A stretch of 64,000 nt of DNA, from positions 186,001-250,000 of the forward strand of contig JASFAU010000003.1 in assembly GCA_039704465.1 (NCBI GenBank), given 5' to 3'. The DNA comes from Plasmodiophora brassicae. Its lineage: Eukaryota > Endomyxa > Phytomyxea > Plasmodiophorida > Plasmodiophoridae. The position numbers were made by a program, and so were the translations under genes. The first letter of the stretch is position 1, and each line of letters starts with the position of its first letter. Under the pieces are notes generated by a model that ran no database searches, was not told the DNA's origin, and saw nothing but the letters and a program-made list of their open reading frames with translations. Shown here piece by piece: positions 21,759 to 33,924 of this stretch.

Positions 21759-23213
21759 TCACATGGTGGCAACGATCGTGGCCGCGTGCTTGCGTCCCTT
21801 GAGCTTGGCGACACCGAACCGACCGTTGTCCATGTCCCAAACTACGGTCCGTGTCAGCAAGGAGCCATCACTGTCGCATGGGAACACGTACCGGTGTAGT
21901 AGTGGCGAAGGAAGACGTCGCCGAGGATCAGCAACTTCTCGGGTGTGTTAAAGTCCATGCCGGCGAATCCAAGCATACACTGGGTTTGCCCCAAGATGGT
22001 TTGGACATTGACGTACTGGGTCGGGAACAGAGTGTAGTCCTTGTCGCCGAACGTGATCGTAACCGGTGGCATCGATGCGATCTTGGTGCAATCGACAGTG
22101 TACACGCCGGGCATGATCGGATTGGCAGTAGCGCCGACGGAAGCAGCCAGGATGGCCACCTCAGTGGATGGTCCGACGATAAGGCTCGTGCCAGAATCCA
22201 TAATCGCACGCGAGCATTCCGCGAAGATGTTTCCCTGGCCGGCGTCCAGGCCCTGGAACGGAATACGCCAGTAGTCACGGGTGGCTAGCGGCGTCCAGGC
22301 AATTTCCCCTTGGTACAGGCGACTGTCGACACCACCAATGATCAGCTCACCAGTCGAACCCGGCACGTCGGGAAGGTAGAAAGAGAACATCCCGGAATCG
22401 AGCATTTTCGTCTCGATCAGGTGCGACCTATAAGAATACAAGTCAAGACCAGGCGGACCCGATTCGTCGGCTGCCTTACATTGGGGTCTTCACCTTCATA
22501 ACCGCGATCGAGTCCTAGCCCATGTACGGTAAATCTTACGAACCTTCGCGGCCACAGCGATAACGTACGAAAGCCAATCCGAGAATTCCATCGAACCGGG
22601 ACAAGACCCACTGGAACGGCTCCTCGGTGATCTCAGCGAACGTCTGCTCCTTGACGCGGAGCTCTCCAAAAAACAACTGATCTTTCGACAGGTAGCCCTG
22701 CAAGTCGGACGTCAGACATTTGGTTCGGGCTTGAAACGCTGTCCCCAACACCTTGGTCGCCCCGGATCCGTAACGAATTTCGAAATCACGCCCGTCCTTC
22801 ACATATGAACGCGATTCGTTGTGGTCGTAACGCGTCTTGAGCGTGCACGAATACCCGCACTCCTTCGATGGGACCCAAAGGTTCGCGGAACCGGTATCGA
22901 ACACGACTCGGAACGACTGGAACGGCTCCCCCACTTTGATCAAACCGTAGTACTGGGCGTTGGCAACTACAACGCCAAGTTAGATCGTCCAGGCTTACAG
23001 CACGGGGTCATCGTCCATCGCACAGTCGGAAATCGGAATGGCGCCATGTGGCTGCGCGCGCGCGTTGTACTTGTTGTACAGGACCTGCATCGGGTTCGCA
23101 TGCACCTCCCGGGGCTCCTGCATGTACACCGGCACGCGCTGGATGGAGCCGTTGACGATCAGCGCCACGGCCAGCACGACCGTAACGCCCAGCAGCATCC
23201 TGATGCCCGCCAT
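21759..23213 (-). CDS. Pepsin-type aspartic protease (cathepsin D-like, secretory)
   Basis: Five exons: complement(21759..21841, 21892..22427, 22480..22514, 22569..22952, 23004..23213), including a 35-nt microexon, 415 residues. The N-terminus MAGIRMLLGVTVVLAVALIV is a signal peptide or anchor, followed by a short propeptide. First catalytic motif FDTGSANLW (about residue 88), second MDSGTSLIVGP. Conserved CTLKTRYD, RYGSG and LGLAF segments and the C-terminal ILGDVFLRHYYTVWD (after splicing) fit family A1. It is probably a lysosomal, vacuolar or secreted peptidase. Confidence 0.93.
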
Positions 23214-23394
23214 CCCGTTTCGAGAATGGCACCTCAAGCCGTGCGTGCACGCTGCAGCTTGTCCGTACGGGTACCCCCCGCCCCGTCCGTGCCCCACTGA
23301 GGGTCGTCCATTTTCGGAACCACTGGTAACTGCCGTGCCGCACTACCCTTTGCCAACTGGGAACCAAATATAGCGCCGTCGGCGAGGGGGTGAA

Positions 23395-24217
23395 TCAGCG
23401 CAGCTCAGGGGTGGACTTTAGGTAGTACGGGACGCGCGTGTCGCCGCCCTCTTTCTGCTCTTTGATGAAGACCTTGTACGCTTTGCTGATGAACAGGTTT
23501 GGGATCTGTGCGGTCACCGCCGCTAGCCGCTGTCGATCGGCGTCGCTCATCGCCAACCGTGTGCCGTCGTCTGAGGCGTTGTCGTCGTCCACGTCGTCGT
23601 CTATCGGCATTCGGCCACCAGACGGTTTCTGCAGCATAACGTCCCGTCAGGGCTTTGCTTTCGGACCTCAGTGACATCACCACCTTCCGATATGTCCTGG
23701 TACCTCCGAACGTACTGCCAGGGAATACAGTCTGCCGACGATGCCGATGCGATCTTCGTGACGTCTGCGGGGACGTGTTCCTAGTCACCGTCTGGCATGG
23801 CGGTTTCGCAGACGGCTGCTTAGTTGTGAAGACCGATTTCAGGTCGGGTGGGACATCATGGCACAATTGGACCCGGGCGCTTGGTCGCCAGATGATCACT
23901 GGTGATGGTGACCGCGACCGGGTCGGCTGGTCATGGCTATATCCGTCCGAATCTCCGCCCGACGTCTCCGCATCCGTACAAACGTCGTCCATCTCCTCGT
24001 TATCGTTACCGTCGTCGCCGTTCTGGCCAGTGTCTTCGACACTGGCGTCCGCGAAGCTGCTGACCGATGCCCGTACTGGTGAACGATCTGTCCCGCTCAA
24101 AGGCGCAGCGCCGTTAACGTCGTCATCATCTCGTTGCGAGTCCTCGATCTTAATGTGCAGGTCGCCGTCCAGCAACAGCGATTCATATCCGCGGGTGTCG
24201 ACGTGAAGGTTCTCCAT
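23395..24217 (-). CDS. Acidic, low-complexity protein (probably nuclear)
   Basis: Two exons: complement(23395..23628, 23684..24217), 55-nt intron, 255 residues if it starts at the Met at 24217; in-frame upstream Mets exist to 24469. The middle is rich in Asp, Ser, Thr and Glu, and contains TRSRSPSP. The C-terminal exon has a DDDVDDDN cluster followed by a predicted helix, RLAAVTAQIPNLFISKAYKVF, and FIKEQKEGG. I recognise no family. The TATA-like box near 24381-24390 on the minus strand lies too close to the Met at 24355 but suits the Met at 24217. Confidence 0.55.
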
Positions 24218-24492
24218 CAGGGCGCGGCCAATGTCATCGGAGGCGCTGGCGGGTGGGTGGGTGGCCGCCGCCCGTTCCGACAGGAACCGCCAGCGAACGC
24301 CGAGCAGGTTTGCACGCCATCCTACACCAGGGCGCCCAACTCGACGACGAGGCATCGGCAGTGGTACCTGGCCCGATCTACATATAAAATCGGAACGTGC
24401 GACAAGCATATTAGGGCGGCCGTAACATATTAGGGCGGGGTCCACATGATCGCAGCTGCAGTTTCGCATTACAGGGCGGGTTCGTCATATAT

Positions 24493-26010
24493 TCAGGTGG
24501 ACAGGAGTCCGTTGCGATGGCTAGGCAGGTCGAATCCGAGCCGGTCGACCAAGGCCAGCCCTGATCCGACGGCGGAGATGCTGCCGAGGGCGCCCAGCAC
24601 TGGAAGACGATCGCCGAAGGCGAGGAGGATTGCGGTCATTACGACGACGACGACGATCCTCAGGATCCAGACCAGCGTGGATCGCTGCTGGAACTGGTGG
24701 AGGCAGCGCATGGCGTTAAAGATGACGACGACGCCCACGTACGAGACCGTGACGAGGTATACGGCTTTCCCGGATGGCGTGTCGCCATCGATGGCCTGCA
24801 ACGCTTCGTCGAACCCGACACCAAGGCAGACGAGCGTGATGGGCAGAAGCATGTGCAGGCACAGGAAGACGGCGCCGGTCGTTCTTGAAGCGTACAACGC
24901 GTTCTCGTCCAGAGTACGAGGTGCGCAATCGTGTCCTGAACAACAAGTCAGGCCGGTTACCAATCAGGGAGGCTGACGGGGCCACCTAATTGCTTGATGG
25001 TCAAGCATATCAGAAAGCACAGCGACAGGCCGGCCAGGTGCGCCCACGTCATGACGTACGGCGGAGGTCGGATCAGTCGGACAATGATATCGCCAAGGAA
25101 GATCAGCACGAGGACATAGCTTCGATCGCACTGCCCCGCGTGTTCAGACCAGTGTTTGGCAAGAGCGTCCGAAAACCTACGAGATGATGGACGTTGTACG
25201 GCAGCGAGAATTTCAGTGGGCGCCCACGAATCCCGAAGTCACCGACAATGAACAGGACGCAGAACAGGTAGACGATGATGACGGCGGTGACAACCAGCTG
25301 GCCAATATACGTTGATTGCGCAGCGTTGGCGCCCCACAAGCCGATGGCGATGGCAAACAGGACCACGCGGAGCAGCGCGAAACGTTTCCTGTCACATCAT
25401 GAGTACGGCCGCTCCTTGAAACTGGCAACATTCCCTTTGTACTCTCGTGCCGACCCACGAACGCATATCGGCAAATGGATGAGCACCATGCTGAACTGGC
25501 AGGCAGCCGCGAACAGGCAGAAGCGGTAGTTGAGTCCATAGCGAAGATCCTCGATGGATACGCTCATCAGGACGACTGACAGGGCGTACAGGAACAACGC
25601 GCTCGTCGTGTACAGGTCGTTCTTCACCTTGAACCGGTTGAAATCTGCGTCAGACGTCAGTCAGCATCGTCGGCCCCGCCCCCCGTTGCGGTCCCCGTAC
25701 ATAACGTGAAGTCGAACCAGACCAGGGCGAACACGAACGTCATCAGGACGGTGAGTGCGACGAGCGCCGGCGCCGGATGCTCCAGGGCGACCTCGACAGC
25801 TTCGCCAAGCATGTCGGCGATCCCGATAAAGATCAGGTCGAAGAACAGCTCCCACCAGTCCTCCTCGATGGGGACCTGCGGGTCGCCATACGACTGTCTC
25901 AGATCCGGGATCGACAGGGCGCGCTTGAACACGCTCGGCGCCGACCGCCTGCGAGTTCCCGGCAGCTCGTCGTCCGCCCCTTCATCGGCAGGCCCTGCGC
26001 CAACCGCCAT
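24493..26010 (-). CDS. LtrA-family membrane protein 1
   Basis: Five exons: complement(24493..24935, 24986..25130, 25181..25388, 25443..25644, 25701..26010), introns 50-56 nt, 435 residues. It matches the low-temperature-requirement A family: after a 45-residue cytosolic start comes EEDWWELFFDLIFIGIADML, the family hallmark, and then roughly ten membrane helices, among them YVLVLIFLGDII and FLCLHMLLPITLVCLGVGF. The biochemical role of LtrA is not established. It is tandem to a close paralogue with every intron at the same place and phase. Confidence 0.85.
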
Positions 26011-26182
26011 ACGATTTAACGGACCTCCTGCAACAATAACAGGGCGCTAGTCGTAACGACGACAGGTACAGGCCGCGTCGCAACAACACTGTCGCACGTC
26101 ATGGTGGACGCGTGCCCAAGTTCTGCCGTTGCCCTTCACGAAGGGACGGAGATGTTTATACGGCTAACATGTGACAATATTG

Positions 26183-27757
26183 TTAGCGGTGGCTGGGCAG
26201 ATCGAAGCCAAGCTGGTCGGAAACGGCTAGGATGGTTCCTGTAGCGGACACAATGCCGAGGACGGCCAGTACGGGGAGGCGCTCGCCGACGGTGAGAAGC
26301 GTGGCGGCCATGGCGGCGATCAGAACGATTCGGAACGCCCAGACGACGGCAGAGCGCCGCTGGAACTGGTGGAGGCATCGCATGGCGATGAGGATGGCGA
26401 TGACGGTAACGTATGATGTCGTCAGGACGATGATGATGTGCTTGGGAGTAGTGCTGGATTCGGCAATCAGCAACCCATCATTGAACCCGATCCCGAGACT
26501 GAGAAGGGTGAACGGCAGGAACATGTGCAAGCATATAAATGCGATGCCTCTCAACTTCGACCCGTACAGAGCGTTCTCGTCCAGAGTTCGTGGGGCACAA
26601 TCATGACCTGCCGCAGATAAGCGTCGTTCGAGGGTATATGTACACCAGAGCCATACCTAGTTGCTTAATGGTCAGGCATAAGAGGAAACCTAGTGACAGT
26701 GCGACCATTTGGGGCGTGGTCGGTATGATTGGTGGGGGCCGGATCAGCTTGACAACCATGTCACCGAGGAAGATCAGCACCAGGACATAGCTTCGATCGC
26801 ACTGCCTAAACGGTCAGCATGAAGGGCACGACGATTTCCGCAGGCACATACCAGGTGAAAGGCATTGTGCGGCAAGCAGAACCGAAACGGGTGCGCTTGG
26901 AACCCGGGGCCGGTTACGAGGAACAGAACGGCGAAGCTGTAGATGATGATGACGCTGGTGACAATCATTTGGCCGAGGCGTACTGGCTGTACAGCATTAA
27001 TGGCCCACAGGCAAACGCTGATCGCAAAGAGCACAATACGGGACCGTGCGAATCGCTTCCTATTGCACAAACCCGTTTAGAGAGACCGCCCTGTATAGAC
27101 TGCAAACGCTGGTCACGTACTGTTGAGGCGACCCCCGGATGCTCATCGGCAAGTGGATGAGGATCATGCTGAATTCGGATACAGCAGCAAACAGGCAAAA
27201 CTCGTATTTGAGGCCATGGCGAAGTTCTTCGATCCACACAGCCATTAGTACGACTGACAGCGAATGTAGGAACAGCGCGCCCGTTGTGTAAAGGTCGTTC
27301 TTGACCATGAATCGGTTGAAATCTGGGACAATCGTCAATGGGACCAGCGGCGGATTTCAGTTCCAGCCACCCTACACAAGGTAAAGTCGAACCACATCAA
27401 CGCGAACACGAACGTCGTCTGGATTGTGAAGAAGGTTCTCCCGGGTGTTGGTTCTTTCAGAGCCAGATCGACAGCGGAACCTAGCATGTCGGCGACCCCG
27501 ATGAAGATCAGGTCGAAAAAGAGCTCCCACCAGTCCTCCTGGATTGGAGCCTGCGTGCGGCCATACGCCTGCCGCATGACCGGGACCGACATCGCGCGGC
27601 TGAGGAAGTACGATGCCGACAACCACCTTTCTGTCAACTCGATTTCAACACTAACACCACCTGTCGCCGTCGTGACGGCCACCGTCTGCACCGTCTCGGA
27701 CGCTGCGACGCAAACATTGGCCAGCTCTGTGCCAGGGAAGTCGCCCGGCGCCGACAT
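26183..27757 (-). CDS. LtrA-family membrane protein 2 (tandem paralogue)
   Basis: Five exons: complement(26183..26607, 26657..26801, 26852..27059, 27121..27322, 27376..27757), introns 49-61 nt, 453 residues. Hallmark QEDWWELFFDLIFIGVADML in exon 1 and the same exon lengths as paralogue 1 for exons 2-4 (202, 208 and 145 nt). The N-terminal 60 residues and the C-terminal exon have diverged most. Same predicted topology of about ten helices. Confidence 0.86.
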
Positions 27758-28623
27758 AACGCCGACACACGTGTGCCGGAGACGGACCGAGATGTGTCTA
27801 CCGCAATCCGCGAGCCCAACCGGTACGCAGGACCAGTTGCGGACCTGTCGGATGCGGCGTGCCGTGGGAGCCCACCGTCGGAGTCGCTAAGGCAGACAGC
27901 AGCCACTGCCGGGTCCGGTACGGATCAGCATTGCGTGTCGCTGCTTGGGACTTTTGCCGGATCTTTGGTGCCGTCCATCACAGCTTAATGTGGTTGACGT
28001 TTACGCTGTCTACGATCGCATCCGTATTAGTCGTTTACCATTATTATGGCAGAGCGTTCGGATCCCACCAGGGTCGCCAAGTTCTCTCATTGTTGAGGGT
28101 TGCGGAACCCGCCACCCGATGCAATTGGTACGGTCGCTCTGGCCACAGGAACTCCTCTGTGTGGGAAACAATAGACCAATAGGCGGATCCCTGGACATCG
28201 CTCCGTCTAATTGGCACGCCCCAGACCCATACGACCGCACATTAATGCTGGGAGCACGGCACGGCCTGGTTCCCGTGATCATTTGCCGGTGATGCCACGT
28301 TCATCATCGCAAGTGGTAAGTTTTCGACGGCCCCAGCAGCCCCGGCGTCATCGCTGTGCCTGATACTTCAAATGGCGAAATGAATAACAACGGTGCCATT
28401 CGGCCGTACGCGCGGATTCATTGAAATGAATGCGTAATCGCTGGGACCGCCCCACCACGTACAGATCGCCACTTGCCGTGCACAGCGAGATGCCCTGTGA
28501 CGTCGGGGGCCAGCTCCACCTCCACCGCAGCAGGCGCAAGGATCAGCAGGCGTCCCGCTCGGGGGATATTCCCCGATCGCCTCTCGAACGAATCTGTCGA
28601 CCGGGCCGGTTATCGTGGCCACC
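27758..28623. other. 866-bp intergenic region
   Basis: Divergent upstream region of LtrA 2 (minus) and the GH16 gene (plus). Only short unconserved frames are visible; no RNA gene or repeat was recognised. Confidence 0.5.
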
Positions 28624-30028
28624 ATGCCGTCGTGGATCACGTCGCGCCGCCTGTGCCTCGTCGTCGTCGCCCTGATCGCGCCGGTGCGCTCGTCGTCGTC
28701 GTATACGCGGACGGCGGCGTGGACGCCGTCGACGTTCCTGGACCAGTTCGACTTCGACACGGACGACGACCCGACGAACGGGTTCGTCGACTACGTCGAC
28801 GGGGCGACGGCGTCGCTGCAGAACCTGGTGCCGATCGTGAACAACGCTCAGCAGCTGCGAGCGGACAGCACGAACGTGGTGGGCGGCAGCGCCCGCGGGC
28901 GTCGCTCCATCCGCCTGCAGTCGAAGCAGCGGTTCAACGGCGGCCTGTTCCTGCTCGACCTGGCGCACATGCCGGTCGGGTGCGGCACCTGGCCCGCGTA
29001 CTGGTTCCTGGGGCCCAACTGGCCCAGCTCGGGTGCGTCCGTCCTACCCCCGCCCGCGACGCGCGCCTGACGCGTGCCCACCCCCGCCCGCAGGCGAAGT
29101 CGATGTGATCGAGGGCGTGCACAACAACACGTGGAACGAGCTGACGTACTGGACGGGGTCCAAGTGCACGCAGCCCAGCGCCAGGCGGCAGACGGCCGTC
29201 AGCGCCGGCCAGGATTGCCTGGTGGGCACCGGCGCCACCGGCTGCGCCAACCTGGCGTACACGCCCGGGGCGTACGGCGCCGACTTCAACGCCAACGGCG
29301 GCGGCGTCTACGCGACGCTGTGGGACGCCGCCGGCATCGTCACCTGGTTCTTCCCGCGGGGCGCCATCCCGGACGACATCGTCGGCAACGCGCCCAGGCC
29401 GGACCAATGGCCGGTCCCGATGGCCAACCTGACGTTCGGCAGGACGTGCTCGCCGACGCGTTTCGCCAACATGCAGATCGTGTTCGACCTCACGTTCTGC
29501 GGCAACTATGCGGGCGACCCGTCGATCTGGGCCAGCTCCGGCTGCGTCCAGCAGGCGCCCGACTGTACGACCTTTGTCAGGAACAACCCGGCCCAGTTCG
29601 CCGAGGCGTACTTCGCCGTGAACGCCCTGAACATCTTCCAGCGCACGGGAAGCACCCGGGCAGTGAGCGCCCGGCGCCCCACGACCGCACGCGTCAGGAC
29701 GACACCTGTCAAGGCAAAGAGCACGCGGGCACCAACCAAGCGGGCCACAAACGTCAGGGCGACACCCGTCAAGGCAAAGAGCACGCGGGCACCGACCAGG
29801 CGGGCGGCAACTGTCCGGGCCACACGCCCCAAAGCGAAGACCATGCGGGTACCGATCACGCGGGCAACGAGCGCGCCGGCGCCAACGGATGCCAGGGCAA
29901 CAACAGCAAAGAGCATCCAGGCAACGGGTGCCTTTGCAACGTCGTCTTCGGCCAGCACGTTGCCGGGCACCACGACCTTGATGTTGACCATCCTCGGGAC
30001 GCTGACGTATGGCATCGTCATCGGCTAA
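28624..30028 (+). CDS. GH16-family glucanase-like wall or surface protein
   Basis: Two exons (28624..29032, 29094..30028), 61-nt intron, 447 residues. Signal peptide (RRLCLVVVALIAPVRSSSS). The glycoside hydrolase 16 fold is seen in FDFDTDDDPTNGFVDYVD, in GTWPAYWFLGPNWP and, across the splice, in GEVDVIEGVH, which carries the ExDxxE catalytic pair. Cysteines in the C-terminal half are spaced as in fungal beta-1,3(4)-glucanases. Residues about 335-400 are three 20-residue Arg/Thr/Ala-rich repeats encoded by 60-bp DNA repeats, and the protein ends in a hydrophobic stretch (TLMLTILGTLTYGIVIG) like a GPI or membrane anchor. It probably cuts or remodels beta-glucan at the cell surface. Confidence 0.85.
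29692..29871 (+). repeat. 60-bp coding repeat, three units, inside the GH16 gene
   Basis: Units start at 29692, 29752 and 29812. Units 1 and 2 differ at only a few positions; unit 3 is more diverged. Each encodes a basic 20-residue block with the frame AKSTRAPT. Confidence 0.85.
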
Positions 30029-30169
30029 GGGCAGGTTTGTTTGTCTTATGCGATTCGCCCCAGTAGACCGGCCTACTGTGCAATACAATTTCGTTCCGGT
30101 TTTAGGGCGGAACCTTCGGGACCCCTCTTCGAGGCATATTGCAGTGGGGTCGTCCACTTTCGATTGGTG

Positions 30170-30616
30170 CTAGCCTGACCGGGACGTTGGCGTAGCAGCA
30201 ACCCAAAGATGTCTTGAACGGTGGCCCTGTATTGACATGACACCAAGTACCATGTCAAGAGTACTGGACCTTGAACACCGCGCTCTGCGAACCCAGTTGA
30301 GCAGTCGAGTCACAGGGGCCCCGGGCGAGGCCACCCCGCCCCATGTGCATTGCAGTAGCGGTTCGACAACGTCATCATGCTGGTCGTACGAGACACAGTG
30401 CAGTGGCGTCCTGCACTGCAGGTTGCGGGCATCGACGACGATCAGCGAGGCGTTCAGCAGGCGCTTGCCAACGTGATGCTGTCTCGTCAGGGCGGCCCTG
30501 TGCAGCGACGTCATCCTGTAATCGTCCCGCGCGCTGACGTCAATTCTGGGAACACAGAGCAGGAGCTCAAGGAGGAGCCAATGGGGCAACTGCGACAGCG
30601 GGTGCCAATGGGGCAA
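30170..30616 (-). pseudogene. Ankyrin-repeat gene fragment
   Basis: About two ankyrin repeats are readable: a TSLHRAALTRQHHVGKRLL unit and a TPLHCVSYDQHDDVVEPLL unit, each with the TxLH helix start. The frame gives no complete protein, has no obvious neighbouring exons and loses similarity on both sides. It is likely a relic of a larger ankyrin protein, though an unspliced exon of a real gene is possible. Confidence 0.5.
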
Positions 30617-30898
30617 CTGGGACGGCAGGTGCAGGGGTGCGAGTGACGACGTTCCGCCCCGATCCTACGATTGCAGACGTACTTCTCAAGGTCCCTGCAG
30701 ATGTTCATGCTCTACATTAGCATCGAGAGCGCCAAATTACGAGGTCGTCGACCGTCGTTCGTGTTGCAGTTCTTGCGCAACAGTGTCCGTCGCTTCCGTA
30801 ACAAAAATATCGGGGACGCTGCGTGCGGACTGCGGAGTCCGACCTGGACGGGCAGGGCTGGGGCGGTCCGGTCGGCGACTGTCGGTAAGCACGGCAGC

Positions 30899-32791
30899 AT
30901 GTCGGCGCTGGACAAGTCCAGGTATCCGAAGCAGATCATGGATGCGATCCATGGTCGGTCTCGCGCCCTGCCTCACGTCGGTGCACCTGGTCTGAGGCAT
31001 TTGCGTCAGGCCTGATTGATGTCGATCCCGAGCTGGTCGACATGATCGATACGCTGCAGTTCCAGCGGCTTCGTGACCTGTCGCAGATGGGCACGTCGTA
31101 TTACGTGTTTCCGGGCGCGTCGCATCGGCGTTTCGAGCATTCGATTGGGACGGCGCACCTCGCCGGCCTCCTGCTCGACAACATCGACCGATTGCAGCCG
31201 CACCTCGGGCTCGGTTCGCGGGAGAAATTGCTCGTCAAGATGGCCGGGCTGTGCCACGATCTCGGCCACGGGCCGTTCAGCCATGCGTTCGATACATTCA
31301 TTGTCGGTTGCGTTGTTCGTCTGCGCCCGTCTCATCGTGCAAGTTGACCGCATCGGGCTCCAGGATACGACGTTGCCGGACAGCACCTGGACACACGAGC
31401 AGGGCTCGATTATGATGCTGGAGCGCATGGTCGACGACAACCACATCGACGTCGAGCGTGACGAGATTCGGTTCATCAGCGAGCTCATCGACCCGACGCA
31501 TAACGCACCGTAACGTCCTGCGCCTTCGCTAACCACCGCAGAAGTTGAATGGATATCTGCGTTTTAGCACCCGGACCGAACACAAGTTCCTGTACGACAT
31601 CGTTTCGAACAGCAAGAACTCCATCGACGTCGACAAGTTCGGTACGCCCTGCGGCAGGTCTCGGTTTGAAAACGTTGCCGTAACCGTTCCTGCCCGGCAG
31701 ACTACCTTCAGCGCGATTCGCACTGCATGGGCCTGAAGGCGTCGTACGATGCAAACCGGCTGATCCACATGGCGCGTGTCATTGACGACGAGATCTGTTA
31801 CCCTGCGAAGCATGCCTGTAGGAGACTGTCACGCACGCGGGTCTTCGCTCGCCGCTTACCCTTTCTCGCAGTCAACATCTATCAACTGTTTCATACCCGG
31901 TATTCTCTGCATAAGACTGGTAAGGATTGCCACTTTGGCGTTCACGACGTATCTGACAGTTCCGCTCAGTCTACCAGCACAAAGTGTCGAAGTCGATCGA
32001 GTACATGATCACGGACGCGTTCATCGCCGCCGATTCGCATCTGGGCATATCGTCGTCGATCAACGACCCGGACCGGTTCCTGTACATGACCGACTCGATC
32101 GTCCAGCAGATCGAGCGAAGCAGCGACAGCGCGCTGGCTCGTAGCCGGAAGATCCTCAAGGACGTACGAACCAGAAACTTGTACAAGATGGTTGGAGAGG
32201 TTCGGAAATCATTCCCTGTCTGCGTTCGTTTGGCAACTGTTGACATGTCTTGCAGGTCGTGATGAGCTGTGCAGATGGCGAACGGATCGGCGATGTCACT
32301 GCAGCCGACATCTCGACCAGGCAGCCAGCAGGAGGGAAGCTTCGTCCCGAGGGCATCATCATTCAGAAGTTCCACATGTCCGTTAACACGGTTGTCCATC
32401 GTACTTTGGAATTAACAGCAACGGTGTGGTGCCGCCCAGGAACTATGCAATGAAGGACAGGAACCCGGTTGGCAACGTCCGGTTCTACGAGTCGCACAAC
32501 CCGATGGTCGCGTTCCCGTTGTGTGACTCGCACGTGTCGATGATGATCCCGGGCATGTTCAGCGAGTGCGTCCTGCGCGTGTTCGTTCGTGACGCGACGG
32601 ACGAGAACGTGGCCTGCGCCAGGGAAGCCATGTCGCGCCTGCTTCGCGAGCACTCGCTATCGCAGCCGAATCCCGTATATTCCCGCCCCTGCACCCCGTC
32701 CCCTCGTAAGGCGAAGGCAGAGTCGCGATTAACGCCAGGGACGACGTGGACGAAGCTGGCGTTCTCGGACACGAAACGTCAGAGACTGTGA
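30899..32791 (+). CDS. SAMHD1: SAMHD1-type dNTP triphosphohydrolase (HD domain, no SAM)
   Basis: Nine exons (30899..30953, 31010..31302, 31364..31509, 31568..31641, 31701..31817, 31872..31919, 31970..32199, 32256..32377, 32440..32791), introns 50-62 nt, 478 residues. It follows human SAMHD1 from the start of the HD domain: [26 protein letters not shown], then the metal-binding [12 protein letters not shown] (His101-Asp102, with His62 as partner), [10 protein letters not shown], the metal Asp in SIDVDKF, and [14 protein letters not shown]1 degrades dNTPs and is switched by nucleotide-driven tetramers. The N-terminal SAM domain of animals is absent; the HD domain begins within ten residues of the Met. 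Confidence 0.93.
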
Positions 32792-32830
32792 CGGAATACA
32801 CGCCCGTTCGCCATTGTTTCATTCGAGCGC

Positions 32831-33478
32831 GTGACGTCACGTTCCGAGGGTTCGAATTCGGTCGGCTGCGACCTGGAGGTTCAGTCGTGTAGCGCGCACA
32901 GCATGTCGAAACCGGCCACGATCAGGGATCTGCCACGCGAGTTGTGGCCTCTCATGCTGGAACCCATCAGAGAACACACCCTGTTCTGGGTCACCGATGT
33001 CGTGATCCCAATCGAGAACGTGCCACGAAACGGGACTGGACAGCAGCGCCTGGCACGGCAGGATATCTTGAACGGCAAGGTGCTGATGCCGTTCGCCAGC
33101 AAGTTGGCCGCTGTTCACTGCGCTTTGGAGCAAAACGTATCAGCCCTGCTGGACTATCGCCAGTTCACGACCGAGGACGGTAGTGGCCTTCGTGGTCGAT
33201 TCCCGACCGTTAGGACGGACGCCGACACGATCTTGGAGCAGGAATGGGTGGAATCGTTGCCACTTGAAGATGCGATGGACCTGCTGTGCGTCGTGCAGCA
33301 GATGGCGATGGACATGAACGACAATGACGACGACAGCAATAACTTTCAGGACCTCTACCGGATCTGGGCCGTCGTCGAATGCACGGCCAGCGAGGTTCCC
33401 AAGAGCTCGTTCATTACTGCGTTCGGGTTCAATCCTAGAGCCTGTCGCATAAGCGGGCCTGAAGTCATCTTTCAATAA
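32831..33478 (+). CDS. Conserved-looking orphan protein
   Basis: Single exon of 215 codons; the Met at 32903 (MSKPATIRDLPREL) is a likelier start than the one at 32831 because the preceding 24 residues look random. The protein is helix-rich and acidic (NDNDDDSNN). The order of a LLDY segment, a Trp near VESLPLEDAMDLL, and a final VVECTASEV helix faintly recalls Skp1, but not enough to name it. It lies 40 bp after the SAMHD1 stop on the same strand. Confidence 0.5.
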   Translation: MTSRSEGSNSVGCDLEVQSCSAHSMSKPATIRDLPRELWPLMLEPIREHTLFWVTDVVIPIENVPRNGTGQQRLARQDILNGKVLMPFASKLAAVHCALEQNVSALLDYRQFTTEDGSGLRGRFPTVRTDADTILEQEWVESLPLEDAMDLLCVVQQMAMDMNDNDDDSNNFQDLYRIWAVVECTASEVPKSSFITAFGFNPRACRISGPEVIFQ

Positions 33479-33924
33479 GAACCACCTTAATTGAAAAGGT
33501 CGCGGACAGCTGAAAAGAGTCGTTTGTGAAAATAGTGCTTTGAAATCAAGGGCGCAGGTCATTGTCACATTCCCATTCGGGGATTGCAGAGAGAGTGAAA
33601 CTTTTCCATTTGCAAACCCAGCTGCTGATCGAGCTTGTGTGACTGCCAATGCGGCGCCACTACTAGTTGCAGCCATAGCTGGACCAAGCGCAATTGAGGG
33701 CACCGTCGAATTCTGGCATCGTCTGAAAGCGGATCTCCCCTCAAAGTGTCAAAACATAACTGGGTTGGCTTTCACACTTGATGGTCTTGCCAGGCCCTGC
33801 CCGCGGACTTCGAGACCTGCCCTGCGCAGTCCGTTCGGACTCCGTACGGAGTTCCAGGAGACAGCGGCAAGGCACAACCAATTCAACGCCGTTCGTCAAA
33901 CCCGGGGGCTGAAGTCTGATCACC
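33479..33924. other. 446-bp upstream region of the TPR-Hsp70 gene
   Basis: No gene seen. Contains a perfect palindrome, actccgtacggagt, at about 33838-33853, and no convincing heat-shock element. Confidence 0.4.

Noticed and set aside
18797..21802. Long antisense frames over ESCO and NOP56
   Set aside because: Explained by codon bias of the true genes; none has a recognisable domain.
32845..32860. ggttcgaattc, resembling a tRNA T-loop
   Set aside because: The flanking bases do not form a T-stem and no cloverleaf or anticodon arm can be drawn; it lies within a coding frame.
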